Assembly: GCA_022036555.1 (NCBI GenBank)
Contig: CM039140.1
Location: forward strand, 124,001-188,000
Source: Microstegium vimineum
Lineage: Eukaryota; Streptophyta; Magnoliopsida; Poales; Poaceae
Length of the DNA stretch: 64,000 nt
Direction of reading: 5' to 3'
Part shown: positions 1 through 12,110 of the stretch, one piece after another
How positions within the stretch are numbered: position 1 is the stretch's first letter
How the letters are laid out: each line of letters begins with the position of its first letter
The notes under the pieces: generated by a model
Database searches by the model: none
Told to the model about the DNA's origin: nothing
What the model saw: the letters and a program-made list of their open reading frames with translations, nothing else
Made by a program: the position numbers and the translations under genes

Positions 1-807
1 ATATGCATATTCAAATTATTTAGATGAAAAAAGTTGATCACAAACACATGTACTAGATCGGTTCAGATTGCCATTCAAAATTCAAAATCAAAGAAGAGCC
101 CTGATGATTAGTGTGCAAACTTCATCGTTCGTTCATGGGTAGAGACAAGTCAGGCGCGATCGTTCCATCAGATGAGAGAAACACCGTTTCCGGAACAGTC
201 GAACAGAGGATTTGATGAAAACGGGACTGAGTTAGCAACGAGATGATGGGAACAATCTGCACAATCCAAACCACGATCAGTGATTGCTGCAGCCTTTTCA
301 AACGGTGGTGGACAAAAAAAATCAATTAATAACTCTAAAAAAATCTCATGAATCCAATTTCTACAGATCAATACATGGCTTACTACCTCTTGTGCCGCTC
401 CCTGATCTTATCCGAAGAGACCACCAGAAAAACTTGATGCCATGCTCGTCTGATGCTAAAAGTAGAAAGAATCAATATACTACTAGAGAAAACTGACATT
501 GATTTTGCCAAACTAAATCAATACCATATCACCAGGGATGATACGGTCGTAGGCTGCCGGTCCCTTGCCGTGATCCTCCCAGACAAGATCGGAATAGAAG
601 CGAAATTGATGCCGCCGCCGCCGTCATCTAATTAATGTTCTATTGCTTGAGGACGTCTTAAAAGTAATACTAGTATATATACACGAAGGATTAGCGGGCT
701 GGTTTAGTTTTTTTAACCCGCGAAGCAGCCGGCCACCACACCCAAACGTAACGGGTTCGACGGACGTTTGTATACGCGGGAGTAGCTACACGCGAGTAAA
801 AAGGAAT

Positions 808-862
<55 letters not shown>

Positions 863-1303
863 TGCTACTAGATCTTTTGTGGGCCAAAGCAGACCCAATG
901 TTGCCATATTTTTGTCTATATACAGTACGTATTTGACAGCGCAGGATGCATGAAGGCTCAAAAGCATCGCCGCCATTGGCGTCTACTCACCTGCTCATTC
1001 CTGCCACGAGCAGGGCCACGGACTGATCCAGATTTCTCCTTGCCCCGTCGCCATCGATCTTGTGATATGCCACTATCTTCTTTCTTTCAAGAAAATACAT
1101 TCTAAAAAGAAGTGAGGAAAACGATGCGAACACGAAGAAATTTAGCCAAACTGTGATAGTCTTTGAATCTTTGGTTGCAGCTTGCAGTGCTGATACTGGT
1201 ACTCATACTTCATACAGTTCATGGGCAGTACTAAATACACACACGATTCGACACGGATCGATCATCGACGCGACGTCGTTCACGTCATAGTGGGCGGGGC
1301 CGG
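1..1303. other. Intergenic region with a TA microsatellite
   Basis: I recognise no gene here. Open frames are short and lack family motifs. A long (TA)n run lies at about 811-860, and its translation gives only a meaningless Ile-Tyr repeat. The right end is the 3' side of the minus-strand VAN3-binding-like gene, so its 3' UTR is expected in roughly the last 200-300 bases. Confidence 0.6.
811..860. repeat. (TA)n microsatellite
   Basis: A pure alternating TA run of about 48 bases. Likely variable in length. Confidence 0.97.
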
Positions 1304-3475
1304 TCAGCCCCGGCGCGCCGGCCGCGGCGGGTCGTGCCTGGTGGAGACGGAGACGGAGACGGAGACGGCGGTGGACATCACGAGCATGTGGCTCAGCGTC
1401 CCGACCCACCGCTTGTACACGCTGTAGTCGTCCGCGCGGAGCTCCACCTTGCCCTTGTCCGTGGTGACCTCCACCGGGTACGTCGCGCCCTCGTCGTGGC
1501 TCGGCTTCTCCGGGGAGCACGGCCGCACGTCGCGGATCACGCCTGCGGGTGCATGAGCAGGTGGCTGCTGGTCAGTTCAGTCTGTCCGAGGAAGAAAGGT
1601 AGAGGAGACGATCGCGCCGGGCGCCATTACTTTCTTTTGCGTGGGAGAAGGCCATGACGAGGTTCGTCTTCTTGATCCGCAGCACGATCTCGCCGCGCTT
1701 GTTCGACGCCGCCGACACCGTGTGGAGCTTCCACTTCCCTGCGACGCGACGTGCAAAGAGAACTGTTCAGTCCTTTTTCGCATGCAAAGCGACGACGTGC
1801 AGGTTGTATGCCGGCACTCACTGTCCGGCATCGCGACGAACATCTCGTCGCCCTTGGCCAGCGCCGCTCTGGACCGCGCGTGGTTGAAGTCGAAGTCGAG
1901 GTCGTCCTGCGACAGCGCCGGCCCCGCGTGCTCCGCCCTCTCGTGCTGCCCGTGCCCTCCACCGCTGGCGCTGCGCCGTCCTCTCAGCGTCGCAGCGCCA
2001 CGCAGTGCTGTGACATGCCAGACAGCCAAATAAGTACTCCGTGTCAGGGGGGCAACGAACTTGTGAACGAGACGCATACATGTGGCGGCGGCCGCGGTGA
2101 GCGTGATGACGCTGCCGGCGTCCGTGGAGGCCCTGGCGGCGTCGACGGCGGCCGCGACCTGGTCACGCGAGGCGCCCGCGGCCTCGGCCACCTTGGCGCA
2201 CTGCGCCGCGACGAGGGCGGCCGCGGACGCCACCGCCGTCTCCCTCATCCCGGGCGCGCGGGCGTTCTCCGCGGCGATGGCGGCCAGCGCGGCCGCGACG
2301 CCGGCCACGGACACGGCGGCGTGGACCTCGGCGCGCTGCAGCCGCGCTTCCTCCTTGCGCTTCTGCTTCCGCTCCTTCACCCACTTCTTGAGCGAGATCC
2401 CGTTCCACGGCGCCATCTTGCGCGGGAGCTGCACGCCGCCAAGTTCAGATTTTTTTTTTAAGAATTGACCTGGCAAAGCCGATCACAATATATATATATA
2501 TATAGCAATAAAAATATCTCACGATTTCTTTGATCCCAATTCAAGCATATATCCCCCATTTAATGTTTCTTTGCAAGGATTTCAAAAGAGGAGATTGGAA
2601 ACGAGATACGGGCATACAGCTGATGCTGATCACAGCAAGAAACTCAAAATCGTTTTCTTTCCCAGAATATGATAACCGAAACGCGTGACAGACTGGACCG
2701 TTCATATCCACCCCACCCACCAGAACCAGAAGTAGGAACCACTACCAAAATCAATTGAATACAGGACATGAACAAGTTCCATGATCACATAAATTCTTGA
2801 ATAACTCTAGATGATCTGAATGATTTAGACGAGAGCACATAAATCATCTCTGTGCAACTCGAAAAATTTGCAACACGTTTGTCAGTGAATCATGCATGTT
2901 ATATGTACTTTCATCAGAGATAAACTGAAGAGACCGGCTCTGAGCCATAAACAATAGACCTCCTTTCACTCACCCATTTCTTCTTGAGGCAGAGATCATA
3001 GTCCAGTTCGGGATGAATTGCCTTCTGCAGCCATATCCATGACTGAAAAAAGGAAGAACGCTAGTAAGCTAAAAACTTGAGTCAAGGCTACAAAGAGTCT
3101 GCGCATGAACATCCTACTATAGCACAAGTTGCGTACCTTCAGATCATCATATTTCCATTGGGTCGTGCTGAAACTGCTGTTGTCAACCACCAAGCTACGA
3201 TCACTCTTCTGCAAATCATCAAGATTCATCGTCTCCAGCACAACACGACATACTATTTGCTATAGTACTGATGAATCTGCACTTACTGCTAGCATGTCAT
3301 TCCTGTCATTACCAAGCGCCATGACCGGATGCTCAACCAGCGCCATCGAGCACTCCTTGGGTCCTGTCTGAAGAACTTGGATAGCCGAGCTGCACCACGC
3401 GCTCGAGAGCAGGTCCGTCGACTCTGGAGCCGGCTCCTCTTCATATGCAATTAGGCCTCTTTCAGCTGGCTCCAT
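1304..3475 (-). CDS. VAN3-binding / FORKED-like protein (DUF828 plus plant PH-like domain)
   Basis: Seven exons join in consistent phase: 3475-3287, 3208-3137, 3042-2974, 2428-2080, 2007-1822, 1738-1631 and 1542-1304. All have GT-AG borders and they encode 403 residues. The N-terminus has the family-typical SAWCSSAIQVLQ. Exon 3 supplies a WIWLQKAIHPELDYD block that leads into KKWVKERKQKRKEE and the Ala-rich AEVHAAVSVAG helix of the DUF828 (auxin canalisation) domain, at about residues 110-230. A PH-like region follows at about 275-390 (GDEMFVAMPD, KWKLHTV, YKRWVGTLSHML). In Arabidopsis such proteins bind the ARF-GAP VAN3 and affect vesicle traffic, PIN1 placement and vein pattern. The C-terminus is a short Ser-Val run encoded by GAGACG repeats. 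Exon 2 is poorly conserved and is the weakest call. A truncated inverted copy lies at 32.3-40.1 kb. Confidence 0.88.
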
Positions 3476-6219
3476 GGCTACGGCAGGGCAGAAGCCAAGC
3501 TTAGAAGCAACTCAGGAAGTCAGAGATTTATATACTGGATGAGTGGATGTCACTCTTGGTAGCTGTGCAGCTGCAGCCCCTCTCCTGTCTTCCTGATGCA
3601 CAACCTGCAGCCGCAGAGAATGTCTTTGTAGGAGAACCAGATCCTTGATCGGATCACTAGGATAGCCCCAACCACCAGAAGCCAACTTTCAGCTGTAAAA
3701 ATCCGAAACAGCACAGGTGTCGCTGAGAAAGGCAGTGAGTAAAAAACTATAAGTATAGTACCAAATAAACAAGCATGTTAGTACTAGCTTTCGGAGGAGG
3801 GAGAGGAGTGGTGGAGTAGATCATGAGCCTCAAGAATGCTTTAGGTGCACACAACCAAGATGGAATCAAAATGGGGACCTGGTAGCCTTTATAGTAGAAA
3901 AATTGACAGCATAATAAATAACTGTCCTAGAATCTGAGATGTTTGAGCACACACTTTTCAGTGCCAGATTTTATATTGCCGCCACCAAGAAACACTGCTG
4001 CAGAGAGGAGATGATGCTTAGCGTTTCCATGCAATGATCCGTATTTTATTGTAAACCAAATCGAGTAAAAAGGCGAAGAGAACATGAGATGTTGGGATTC
4101 CACTTGTGCAATAGGAAAAAATAAACAGAAAAGAAAGCAGGACGGATGAGGGTGTCATGCATACGATGTTTCAGAACTTTCGAGCATCATTGCTGCTATG
4201 CGTGCAATGCTGCAGTGCTGGAGTATATGTAGACGTATATATACCTCATGGGTATAGTGGATGTTCAGCGCACTGGGTTTCAATCTGAAAATCTTTTCCC
4301 CTAAAATAATGCTAATGATCTCGTGCAGTCGTGCTGTAGGCTGTAGCAAACTGTAGCAGAAGCGCAAAATGATAACGATGAGGGCTTTCAGTCTCACATC
4401 AGTTGTTGCCCATTGTCTAGAAGGCAGAAGCAAATCAAATCAAAATGATGTAAGTCCACTGATCATGACTGGCCTTGAAAACAAGGTGGCAAAGCATGTA
4501 TGATTATGCCTTTCAGGATTCTTCAGTCTCGAAGTATCACTGAAGTATGGTATCACTAATAGTAATAGAAGAGAATGCTTCGGAAGTTGAGGTGGAATGA
4601 TCGACTTGGGCATAGCGTAGAGCATGAAGAATTTCATTAGCTGGTGAATTATTGGTCTTCAGTCCCTCAAGAAATGGCAGCATGATTTGGAAGTGGAGTA
4701 GTGTTTTCAGATGATCCAAAGCAGCTTCCGTTGTTGTGGAACAATGGTTGAGCGACTCCCAACATTGCTTCTTCTAACAGTCAATAGAGGGTGCGACAGT
4801 AATGCCTTTGCCAGTTGGTGTAACATCAAACCTAAATATATATAAAAAAAATCAATGATTTTAATGTTAGTTTCTGTACAAGCGTTAGGTAACTATTTCC
4901 AATCATAAAAAAAAGGTAACTATTTCCAATCCACTGCTGCCTAAAGAGGATTCCAATTGAAGCTTCTTAACCCTTGTTTATTCTAATCTCATGTGTAGGC
5001 ATCTAATCCTGTCTGCTAATCATTAACCTTTTTGAAATTTTTGCTAGATAGATTTATATATAATATATTTATCACGGCCCTTTTGATCAAGGATAGCATA
5101 TTAGTTTGGTCGATGCTCTGTACAGCTCGTTTTGGATGTAAAGTGGGGGCTGCGGATTCTTGAAGGCTCTCACAGGGAATTTTCAGGAGAAGCTGAAATC
5201 ATGTTAATTTGTCGGCATGCAGTTCTTATCACTGCTTTTACTAGCTTTTGAGAAAGGAAAATAGAATGTCAATTCCTTCGGCACTGTGGTTGCTGGAGAA
5301 ATTCTTTCACTAGGGACTCTAATAAATGTTCAAGGAACCCATTAGGTAACTCAGCTAAAATTTCTCAAAACTTCATATTTAAGCCTCAAAGGTAAGATGG
5401 CCATTATTAGAATGAGAAGAGGAACAAATTCCTTACCTCGTAAGTCTTCACAGCAGTAAGATGGGCTAAGATTTGAGCTAGAAGACCTAGAAGGTCAATG
5501 AGGTACTGAACCACTATCGTGTTTTCTTTGATGGAACCACAGAATCATTCTAAGGGGTAGGCAATGCAGTCCTTTTACCGGGCACCTCCTTGATGCCCAG
5601 ATCGTTGTAGGCCTTTGGTTTTAGCCGGACACTTTTGGCCCCCTTTGTTCAGGCGTTATTATGGTAGGAGAAAGTGGCATACAGTCATGAAGATTACCCG
5701 ATTTCTTATATATCAAGTAGTGACTGGCTGACTGCTGTCATAGCCAGACAAATGAAACTCAAGCCGGCGTCAGAACGAAGGCAAAGCTCAAGTCCATTTA
5801 CGAAGAACACATCAGAAATATATATTCTGACTGGGTCATTAAACTTAATGATATGGACTGAGTATTTCCCCAAGAAAAGAACTTCAAAAGTTGTCAACAA
5901 TAGCACAATATCCACGTGGGCTAGTTTGGATAAATCATTACCCTTTTGGATTAGAGGGGATTGAGAGAAAATGAGCTAAACCCTTCAGTCCCCTCCATTC
6001 CTCTACAATCCACATGGGGAATGAATGTTCTCAACATGACCTAGTAACTAGAATTATCCTTTTTAATTCAAGGAAAAAAAATCCTAACATTGTACATAAC
6101 CAAGGAATTTTAGGGGGTTCTTAGACCTTTCTAAACGCAAGCTCTGTATTTCTCCATTGAAATGGGCAAATGGTTACTCTGAAAAACTGAACACAGCATT
6201 GGTGTCATCATGATTCAAA
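3476..6219. other. Intergenic region, no gene recognised
   Basis: The first few hundred bases are expected to hold the 5' UTR and promoter of the minus-strand VAN3-binding-like gene. Minus-strand stretches at about 4537-4830 and 5442-5560 read open and exon-like, but their translations match no family I know and no multi-exon model joins them. The segment at about 5918-6150 contains Tourist-like words such as GGGCTAGTTTGGATAAATC and may be a decayed MITE. Nothing else is supportable. Confidence 0.45.
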
Positions 6220-8052
6220 CTAAGCTATCTCTCCATCAATAATGTGGTGTCTCATCAGAACAATTTCCTTGACAAGATTTCTGTAAGTGAATGGCCGAAC
6301 AACAGCCCTCAAGAAGAGCCCTGTGTTTGCATTGTTCTGACTTCCATCCTCTGCAGTCTTGCTCCTGGCACTCTCCTGCTCCTCCTCATCTTCCTCAGCT
6401 TGTTCCTGCTCCATAATCATTGCATTTGCTCTGGCCATTTTCCATTCCATCTCTTTCTCTAGATCCATCTGCTGCTTACTGTACTCATTTGATGCCTCAA
6501 TGCTTGTCTTGACAAGCTTCTCCATTTTATCAGAACTTCTCATAGCCTTCTTCCACTGCTCATCCCAGTATTCCTCTCTATCCTCAATATTTTCATATTC
6601 ATGTGGTTCCAAATCCTCCTGGGTATTGGTTTCATCCTCATCTTCATAATCATCATCTCCGCCATCCAAAACATCATCAACCTCATTTTCTTCGATCCAA
6701 TCAGCCACCTCAATTCCATAGTCATCAGCAACCTCATCGTCACTCTCATCAGGTGCATCACATCCCAGTTCTAGCTCCTCTAGCTTCACCTTCCACTCCT
6801 TGGTATAAGGATGGAGGAGATCCATCGGGTGGTTCGTGAGCAGGAATTCCAGGCATCGGGACTTGTCCACATCACTCAGCCTTGAGTAAGCATTCACAAC
6901 ATCGTCGACGTAAGCCTTTGGGTTGGATTTCACTATCTTGCAGAGGCCACCAAAGTAGGTTGTTCGAATGACGTGGCCATCCAGCTCAAGATCGAACAAG
7001 AAGTTGTTCTCCGTGGCAGGATCAACCAGCGGTCGAAGCTTGCTGAAGAAATCCTCCTGCGGCTCAAACCGCGACTGGTACAGAGGCCGCCTGACGTATA
7101 TGATATCCGGGCGCGTCCAGGCCGCGCACCGCGTGATGAGCTCGCGCGACGGGTTGCCGAACCTGCCCATGAGGCTCCACTTGTCGAGCCGCTCGTTTTT
7201 GCTGGCCTGGACGGCGACCTCGGCCGAGAGCGTCCACTGCTCCCAGGGCTTCTCGTCGGGGCGCCACTTGGGGTGGCGCACGAAGACCCAGTAGTAGCGG
7301 AACCCGACGGCGTCGCCGAGCTCGTTGAGGCGGTGCGTGAACTGGTTGCACATGTCGAACTGCTCGACGCGGTCCCACTCCTCGTGGTCGTGGACCTCCT
7401 CCATGAGCGAAACGCGGTCGTCGGAGAAGCGGCCGCGGATGGGCGGGCCGACGACGATGCCGCGCCAGTGGTAGGGCCCGTAGCGGCCGTACTTGTACCA
7501 GTCGTGCGGGTGCTGGAGCCGCGGGTCGTCGGGCCCGTCCATGAACCGGACGGCGCGGTCGTACCCCATCCCGATCATCTCTAGCTCCGCGTCCGTGAAG
7601 GCGTCGGCCTGGCCCGTCGCCGCGGCGCGTCGCTTCCGGCGGTAGAAGGCGTTCTCGCCCATGCGGCGGCTGCGGATGCGCGCCTTGGCCTTGGCCTCGC
7701 GCCGCACGTCCCCGCTTCCCTCGATGCGGCCGCCGCCGCCGCCGCCCTGTGGGTTCTTCTTCTTCTTGCTGCGGCCCGCGTGGACCACGGTGGAGGGAGG
7801 CTCCGGCGGAGCGGGCGCGCGCGGGGGCGGAGTCGGAGAGGTGGGGAATGAGGAATCAGAAGCGCGTGCGGAGGCATGGATGGCGGCGGCGGCGTTGGGT
7901 CTGTGTCTGGGGAACGGCGGAGCGAAAGATGCGGATTTGGAGAGGAAGGATGAGGCGGCGGCGGCTGTGGGTGGAAGGAAGCGGAGGCCGCCGGAGCAGC
8001 TGGGATGCGGGGGGTTGAGGCAGAGCAAGGTCGTGGCTGCGCCGGTCGGCAT
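6220..8052 (-). CDS. PTAC12: pTAC12/HEMERA-like plastid transcription protein
   Basis: A single uninterrupted frame of 610 residues. The chosen ATG at 8052 opens a Ser/Ala/Pro-rich, acid-poor leader that resembles a plastid transit peptide. The frame stays open 47 codons further upstream, but that part looks like leader sequence. Recognised blocks include MGENAFYRRKRR, HPHDWYKYGRYGPYHWRG, FRYYWVFVRHPKWRPDEKPW, TTYFGGLCKIVKSNPKAYVD, LLTNHPMDLLHPYTKEWK and a strongly acidic tract at about 430-485. The conserved tail contains FLRAVVRPFTYRNLVKEIVL. Arabidopsis HEMERA/pTAC12/PAP5 is dual-targeted: it is an essential subunit of the plastid-encoded RNA polymerase complex and acts in nuclear phytochrome signalling. 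The absence of introns is seen directly. Whether orthologues have introns I cannot check. Identification rests on remembered family motifs. Confidence 0.85.
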   Translation of the reverse strand: MPTGAATTLLCLNPPHPSCSGGLRFLPPTAAAASSFLSKSASFAPPFPRHRPNAAAAIHASARASDSSFPTSPTPPPRAPAPPEPPSTVVHAGRSKKKKNPQGGGGGGRIEGSGDVRREAKAKARIRSRRMGENAFYRRKRRAAATGQADAFTDAELEMIGMGYDRAVRFMDGPDDPRLQHPHDWYKYGRYGPYHWRGIVVGPPIRGRFSDDRVSLMEEVHDHEEWDRVEQFDMCNQFTHRLNELGDAVGFRYYWVFVRHPKWRPDEKPWEQWTLSAEVAVQASKNERLDKWSLMGRFGNPSRELITRCAAWTRPDIIYVRRPLYQSRFEPQEDFFSKLRPLVDPATENNFLFDLELDGHVIRTTYFGGLCKIVKSNPKAYVDDVVNAYSRLSDVDKSRCLEFLLTNHPMDLLHPYTKEWKVKLEELELGCDAPDESDDEVADDYGIEVADWIEENEVDDVLDGGDDDYEDEDETNTQEDLEPHEYENIEDREEYWDEQWKKAMRSSDKMEKLVKTSIEASNEYSKQQMDLEKEMEWKMARANAMIMEQEQAEEDEEEQESARSKTAEDGSQNNANTGLFLRAVVRPFTYRNLVKEIVLMRHHIIDGEIA

Positions 8053-10853
8053 GGTGGGGCTCCGAGGAGTGGGGATTGGGTTTTGGCTGGGTTTTGGGTT
8101 GCAGGCCCGCTGTCTGTGAAGTGAGATTTTTCCTCTATCACGATGGGGGTTTTGCGTCATTTTACTAAAAAACTCCGGTGCTGCAGGCTGCATTTGAGCA
8201 GCAGGTGCAGATCTGGCCCAGGATGATCCGGCTGTGGCATGTGGCCAGACTGGGTTCGCGAAGACTGGGCCGGCCGGTAATCAGGGCCTGTACAACGCTC
8301 CAATATGGCGTGCTGCCCCGAACTCCATCTCAGCACTGTGCATCCATATCATCCGAGCTAGTGGCCTCGCAGAATAGCAGAGACTCCTGCAGAAGAAACA
8401 TTAGCTTGGTCAGAGAAAAAGCTGAGGCCAACACTGAAGAGAGCGTTGGAGCAAAAGAACAGCTTCTCTGTGACGTAGGTATGCTGTGTGCTGCTTTGTC
8501 AACATGGCCTTTCTTTTATCTGAAACCACTACAGAACGTCTACCTCCGTTGCGCGTGCCCTCAGGAAGAGATCGGCCTCCCTGAATCTCTGCAGACTGCA
8601 GGCTGTAGCCAACGTAATTGCTTGGTTAAGTTTGCGAAAGAGGAACATGAAAAATAAACCTTTTGTCTGCGAATGAAATACAACTATTATAGAGATTCAA
8701 CGCATCTTAAGTTTTAATAAAAAATATAGAAAAAATTATAAATATTTATGACATTAAATAAGCATACTATAAAATATAATAATTAATAAAAAAATATAAT
8801 AATATTTATTTATTATCATAAATGCTATTATTTTTAATTTGATCAAACTTGAGATTGTTTGTCTATTTAAGAAAGTTAGAATGACAAATAATTTAGCACA
8901 GAGAGAGTAGATATCAACAATCATTCTTTTAACATAATACATCCAATAAACCTTGGTGAACTCCGCCAAAGCTATACTCAAAGCATGCATCGAATTGTGA
9001 GGTAAAGGTCAATAGGTTGTTGGAGCTCAAGCTTCATCAACGATTACTGGAAACGCACACTGCATCCATGTGTGCTACTAGGCACTCTGAAATCATAGAC
9101 ATTATGCAATCGATGCATCCAAGCTCTTTTGTAGGTTTGGTGGATCGAATGATAATATGATTAAATATTAACTTGTTAATTTGTCAAATGGTGAGAAGAT
9201 GGCTAGTCCTATGACGTAATTGTGACAAGTTGTTATCAGTGATTTAAATATCCAAGTAGGTACCTCGACAACTATGAACCTATAGTCCTATAGTCAACTA
9301 TAGTTGTAAGACCTATAGTTAGCGGTTTTGCAAAAGCAGGTCAATATAGATAGGAATATTAAAATGTAGATGGCTCCAGGTCAAGTAGTGAGTAGTAACG
9401 TAACAATAAGGATCAACTTCACAACTCCGTGATATTATAGATTAATTACACACCATCACAAAAGACATAAAGTTTGGTAGAATAAAGTTTAGATAGTGTA
9501 GTAACAAACTCACCCAACATAAATTTGTAAACTAGTGATGTAGAACATGGCTCCTCGTGACATATCCTTAGTGGTTTTGGTGATTGAATTGACATGCATG
9601 ATCAATACGATTAACATGTTTGTAAATACGTATTAGACATTTTTACATAGTTCATATAGATTCTAAGGAACAACATTGAAGAAGATTTGAGCTAAATGGT
9701 GACAAAACATGCATCGAATCAACCAGCTATTGAAAACTAGATCAAACGTTGATTTGCAGAGAAAAACCAACATGAAAGTCAGTAAACACCAAATGATCGG
9801 CTAAAGGGTACTAGAAGGCCACGAGATCACACATCGATGATGGGAGAGGTGGCCGGCAATGGACAAATCCTCGGCAGAGAAGAAAAGACTAAAAGGAAAG
9901 GAAGAAATTCAAAAACCTTCAAGTTGTAGCTTTTGAGTAATCCTCTTATGTGGTTTGTTCTATAAAGATAAAAGTTGACGTGATCCAAATCCAACATAAG
10001 GGATCGAAAGAGAAATATCTACTACTTTACGCTCTAACCACCGAAGCAAGATCGCTATTATATGCATCCTCAAATTCCGCCTATTTAGTGGGAAATATGC
10101 CATATGTCAATACCTTGAAGACTCTGAATTAGGCAATCATATATAATACTACTTGCACCACGACGTGTCAGAGTTCTAGAGGAGTATGAAGATATGAGTT
10201 AAGAAAAAAAAAAGACTACCCATTAAAAGACAAATACTCCACAATCATCATATAAAAAGCTGAAATAAATTGCCTCAACTTATATCCACCAATACACAAA
10301 CTATATGGGTGTATTTTGTTGTTCACCAGACGATCCATGTGTCCGTTTCTAGGCGTCTAGAGGCAGAACAGAATTGCTGCCTAGCTGGTTGCTTGCCGGG
10401 AGGCTTTCAACATCCCAGTTTACGGAAAAACATCCCAAATGATCACCTGTGGCCAGTACGAAATCGGACAGCATCTGAACACGTGACTAGGACGCCAGGC
10501 CAACATCTCTCTGTCCAGTGACAGCATGGGGAGTATATAGAACACTAAAGAAAGACTATCTGAGTCCATCATCTAGTCAAACTAAACGTGAAACGTCGAT
10601 TATCAATTCAGTGATCTCATTAGTAATGATGATAGTAATATACATGAGTGATAGGAATTAATTAGAGAGGAGGGAGGAAGAGAGAGCGCGCGCTTGCGCT
10701 TGGAAGTCCTCATATGGCTTCCCTGTAACTGTAATCATGCAGGTAGGTAATCAATGCTACACGAGAGCTTTGCATGCAAAGCATGCAGCAAAAATTACAG
10801 CCCCAATAAAGCTCGAGGCTAACTAGTGTACATGCATGTCGGCGTTGCAGAGA
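8053..10853. other. Intergenic, AT-rich, decayed repeats
   Basis: The pTAC12-like promoter and 5' leader lie at the left edge. The stretch at about 8690-8920 is very AT-rich and resembles Stowaway-type inner sequence of the kind also seen at 22570-22690 and 52560-52840. A word AGGGCCTGTACAA near 8287 resembles the ends of the possible MITE at 51.56-51.95 kb. No coding sequence is supported. The right end is the 3' side of the CONSTANS-like gene. Confidence 0.5.
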
Positions 10854-11950
10854 TCAATACGTGGGCACGACGCCGTCGACGCCGTAGTCCGCGTCGGCTC
10901 CAACGGGGGCCATGAGCGCAGCCACGGCGGCCGCGGCCGAGGAGTACATCTCCTCGTGCTCGTGCTCCTCCAGCGGGTCCTCCCCGCCAGCCCCGGGCGT
11001 GCGCTTGGCGAACCGGCCCTTGATGCGCGGCCGCGTCTCCGCGTACGCCTTCCGGGACGCGTACCGGATCGTCTTCTCGAACCGCCTGCTCTTGCGCTTC
11101 TCCCGGTACCGCATCAGCCGCGCCTCTCGCTCCAGGCCCCTGCTCACCACTGCCACTGCTACCACGGGCGCCGCCGCGTCGGGCACCACCGCTGCCTCCG
11201 ACGATGACACCTGCAACGCCATGATTTCAACTTGAAGTATTGCTGGGACGTGCTGATACTACGGAGTACTCAGATCAGAGATGCTAGCTAGCTCACACTG
11301 TGGTTCATGGAGTGGTCGGAGTAGAAGAGCTTGGCGCCGTTGACGTTGAGGTCGAGCTCTTGATGTGGCCCGCCCTGCTGGACGACGCCACCGATGGTCT
11401 TGATGTCGTCCATGGAGCGCGCGAAGTCGAGGTCGAGGTACGGGTCGGAGTCCGCGAAGAACACCTCCGTCGTGGTGGCCGCGCCGCCTTCTTTGTGCCC
11501 GTGGTCGGGCTCAGGGAGGAGCCACGACGCCGCCTCGGCGGCCTCGCTGCTGCCGTCGTCGTCGGCCGCCGCTTTGGCCGCCGACGAGGCGGCGAAGGGC
11601 CTGGGCGCGTCGGCCAGCGCGCCGAAGAAGGGCGCCACGGGGAGGCGCTCGTGGCGGCGCGCGAGCGGGTTGGCCGTGTGGATGTCGGCGTCGCACGAGG
11701 CGCAGAGCGCGGCGGCGTCGGCGCGGCACGTGACCGCGGCCGGCGCGTGCTCGCAGACCTCGCACAGCCACACCCGCGCGTGGCGCGACCCGGTGACACC
11801 GTGCGCCCGCGCGTCGCACCCGCCGCACAGGAACGCCGCGTCCGCGCGGCAGTAGAGCCGCGCCGCCTCGGCTCCGCACGCGTCGCAGGGCCGCCCACCC
11901 AGGCCCCAGTAGGCCGGGGCCCCACACGCCGACTTCTCCTCACCCTCCAT
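10854..11950 (-). CDS. CONSTANS-like group I B-box/CCT protein
   Basis: Two exons (11950-11297 and 11210-10854) join in phase 0 to give 336 residues. Two tandem B-boxes lie at about residues 22-57 (C22, C25, C34, D37, C42, C45) and 63-100 (C63, C66, C75, D78, C83, C86, H91, H100), with likely zinc-binding spacing. The CCT domain at about 246-288 reads REARLMRYREKRKSRRFEKT and continues to RPRIKGRFAKR. The C-terminus has YGVDGVVPTY, which resembles the Val-Pro motif that COP1 binds in this family. These are nuclear transcription co-regulators of light and photoperiod responses. The closest relatives are COL3/4/5 rather than CONSTANS itself, which is an inference from the middle region. An assembly gap begins 54 bases upstream of the ATG, so the promoter is not visible. 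Confidence 0.92.
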
Positions 11951-12004
11951 TATCGGAGCAAGAGCAAGCTCGCTCGGGCTCGGCAGCTCCTACTACTGGC
12001 TCGG
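11951..12004. promoter_or_regulatory. Truncated 5' region of the CONSTANS-like gene
   Basis: Only 54 bases of the upstream region are present before the N run starts. No TATA motif or other element is visible in them. Confidence 0.4.
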
Positions 12005-12104
12005 NNNNNNNNNNNNNNNNNNNNNNNNNNNNNNNNNNNNNNNNNNNNNNNNNNNNNNNNNNNNNNNNNNNNNNNNNNNNNNNNNNNNNNNNNNNNNNNN
12101 NNNN
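12005..12104. other. Assembly gap of 100 Ns
   Basis: Exactly 100 Ns, the usual placeholder for a gap of unknown length. The true sequence between the CONSTANS-like promoter and the next block is missing. Confidence 0.99.
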
Positions 12105-12110
12105 GGCTAG

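Noticed and set aside
643..936. 97-codon frame with an Ile-Tyr run
   Set aside because: Created by the TA microsatellite.
1751..2461. 236-codon plus-strand frame
   Set aside because: Antisense shadow of exons 4 and 5 of the VAN3-binding gene. It is open because of high GC and has no domain.
6973..7584. 203-codon plus-strand frame
   Set aside because: Antisense of the pTAC12-like coding region. Composition is typical of a GC-rich shadow frame.
8053..8193. 47-codon N-terminal extension of the pTAC12-like frame
   Set aside because: The internal ATG at 8052 gives a transit-peptide-like start. The extension does not look like coding sequence.
8178..8657. 159-codon plus-strand frame
   Set aside because: No family motif, mixed composition and overlap with the leader of the minus-strand gene. 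Part resembles repeat ends.
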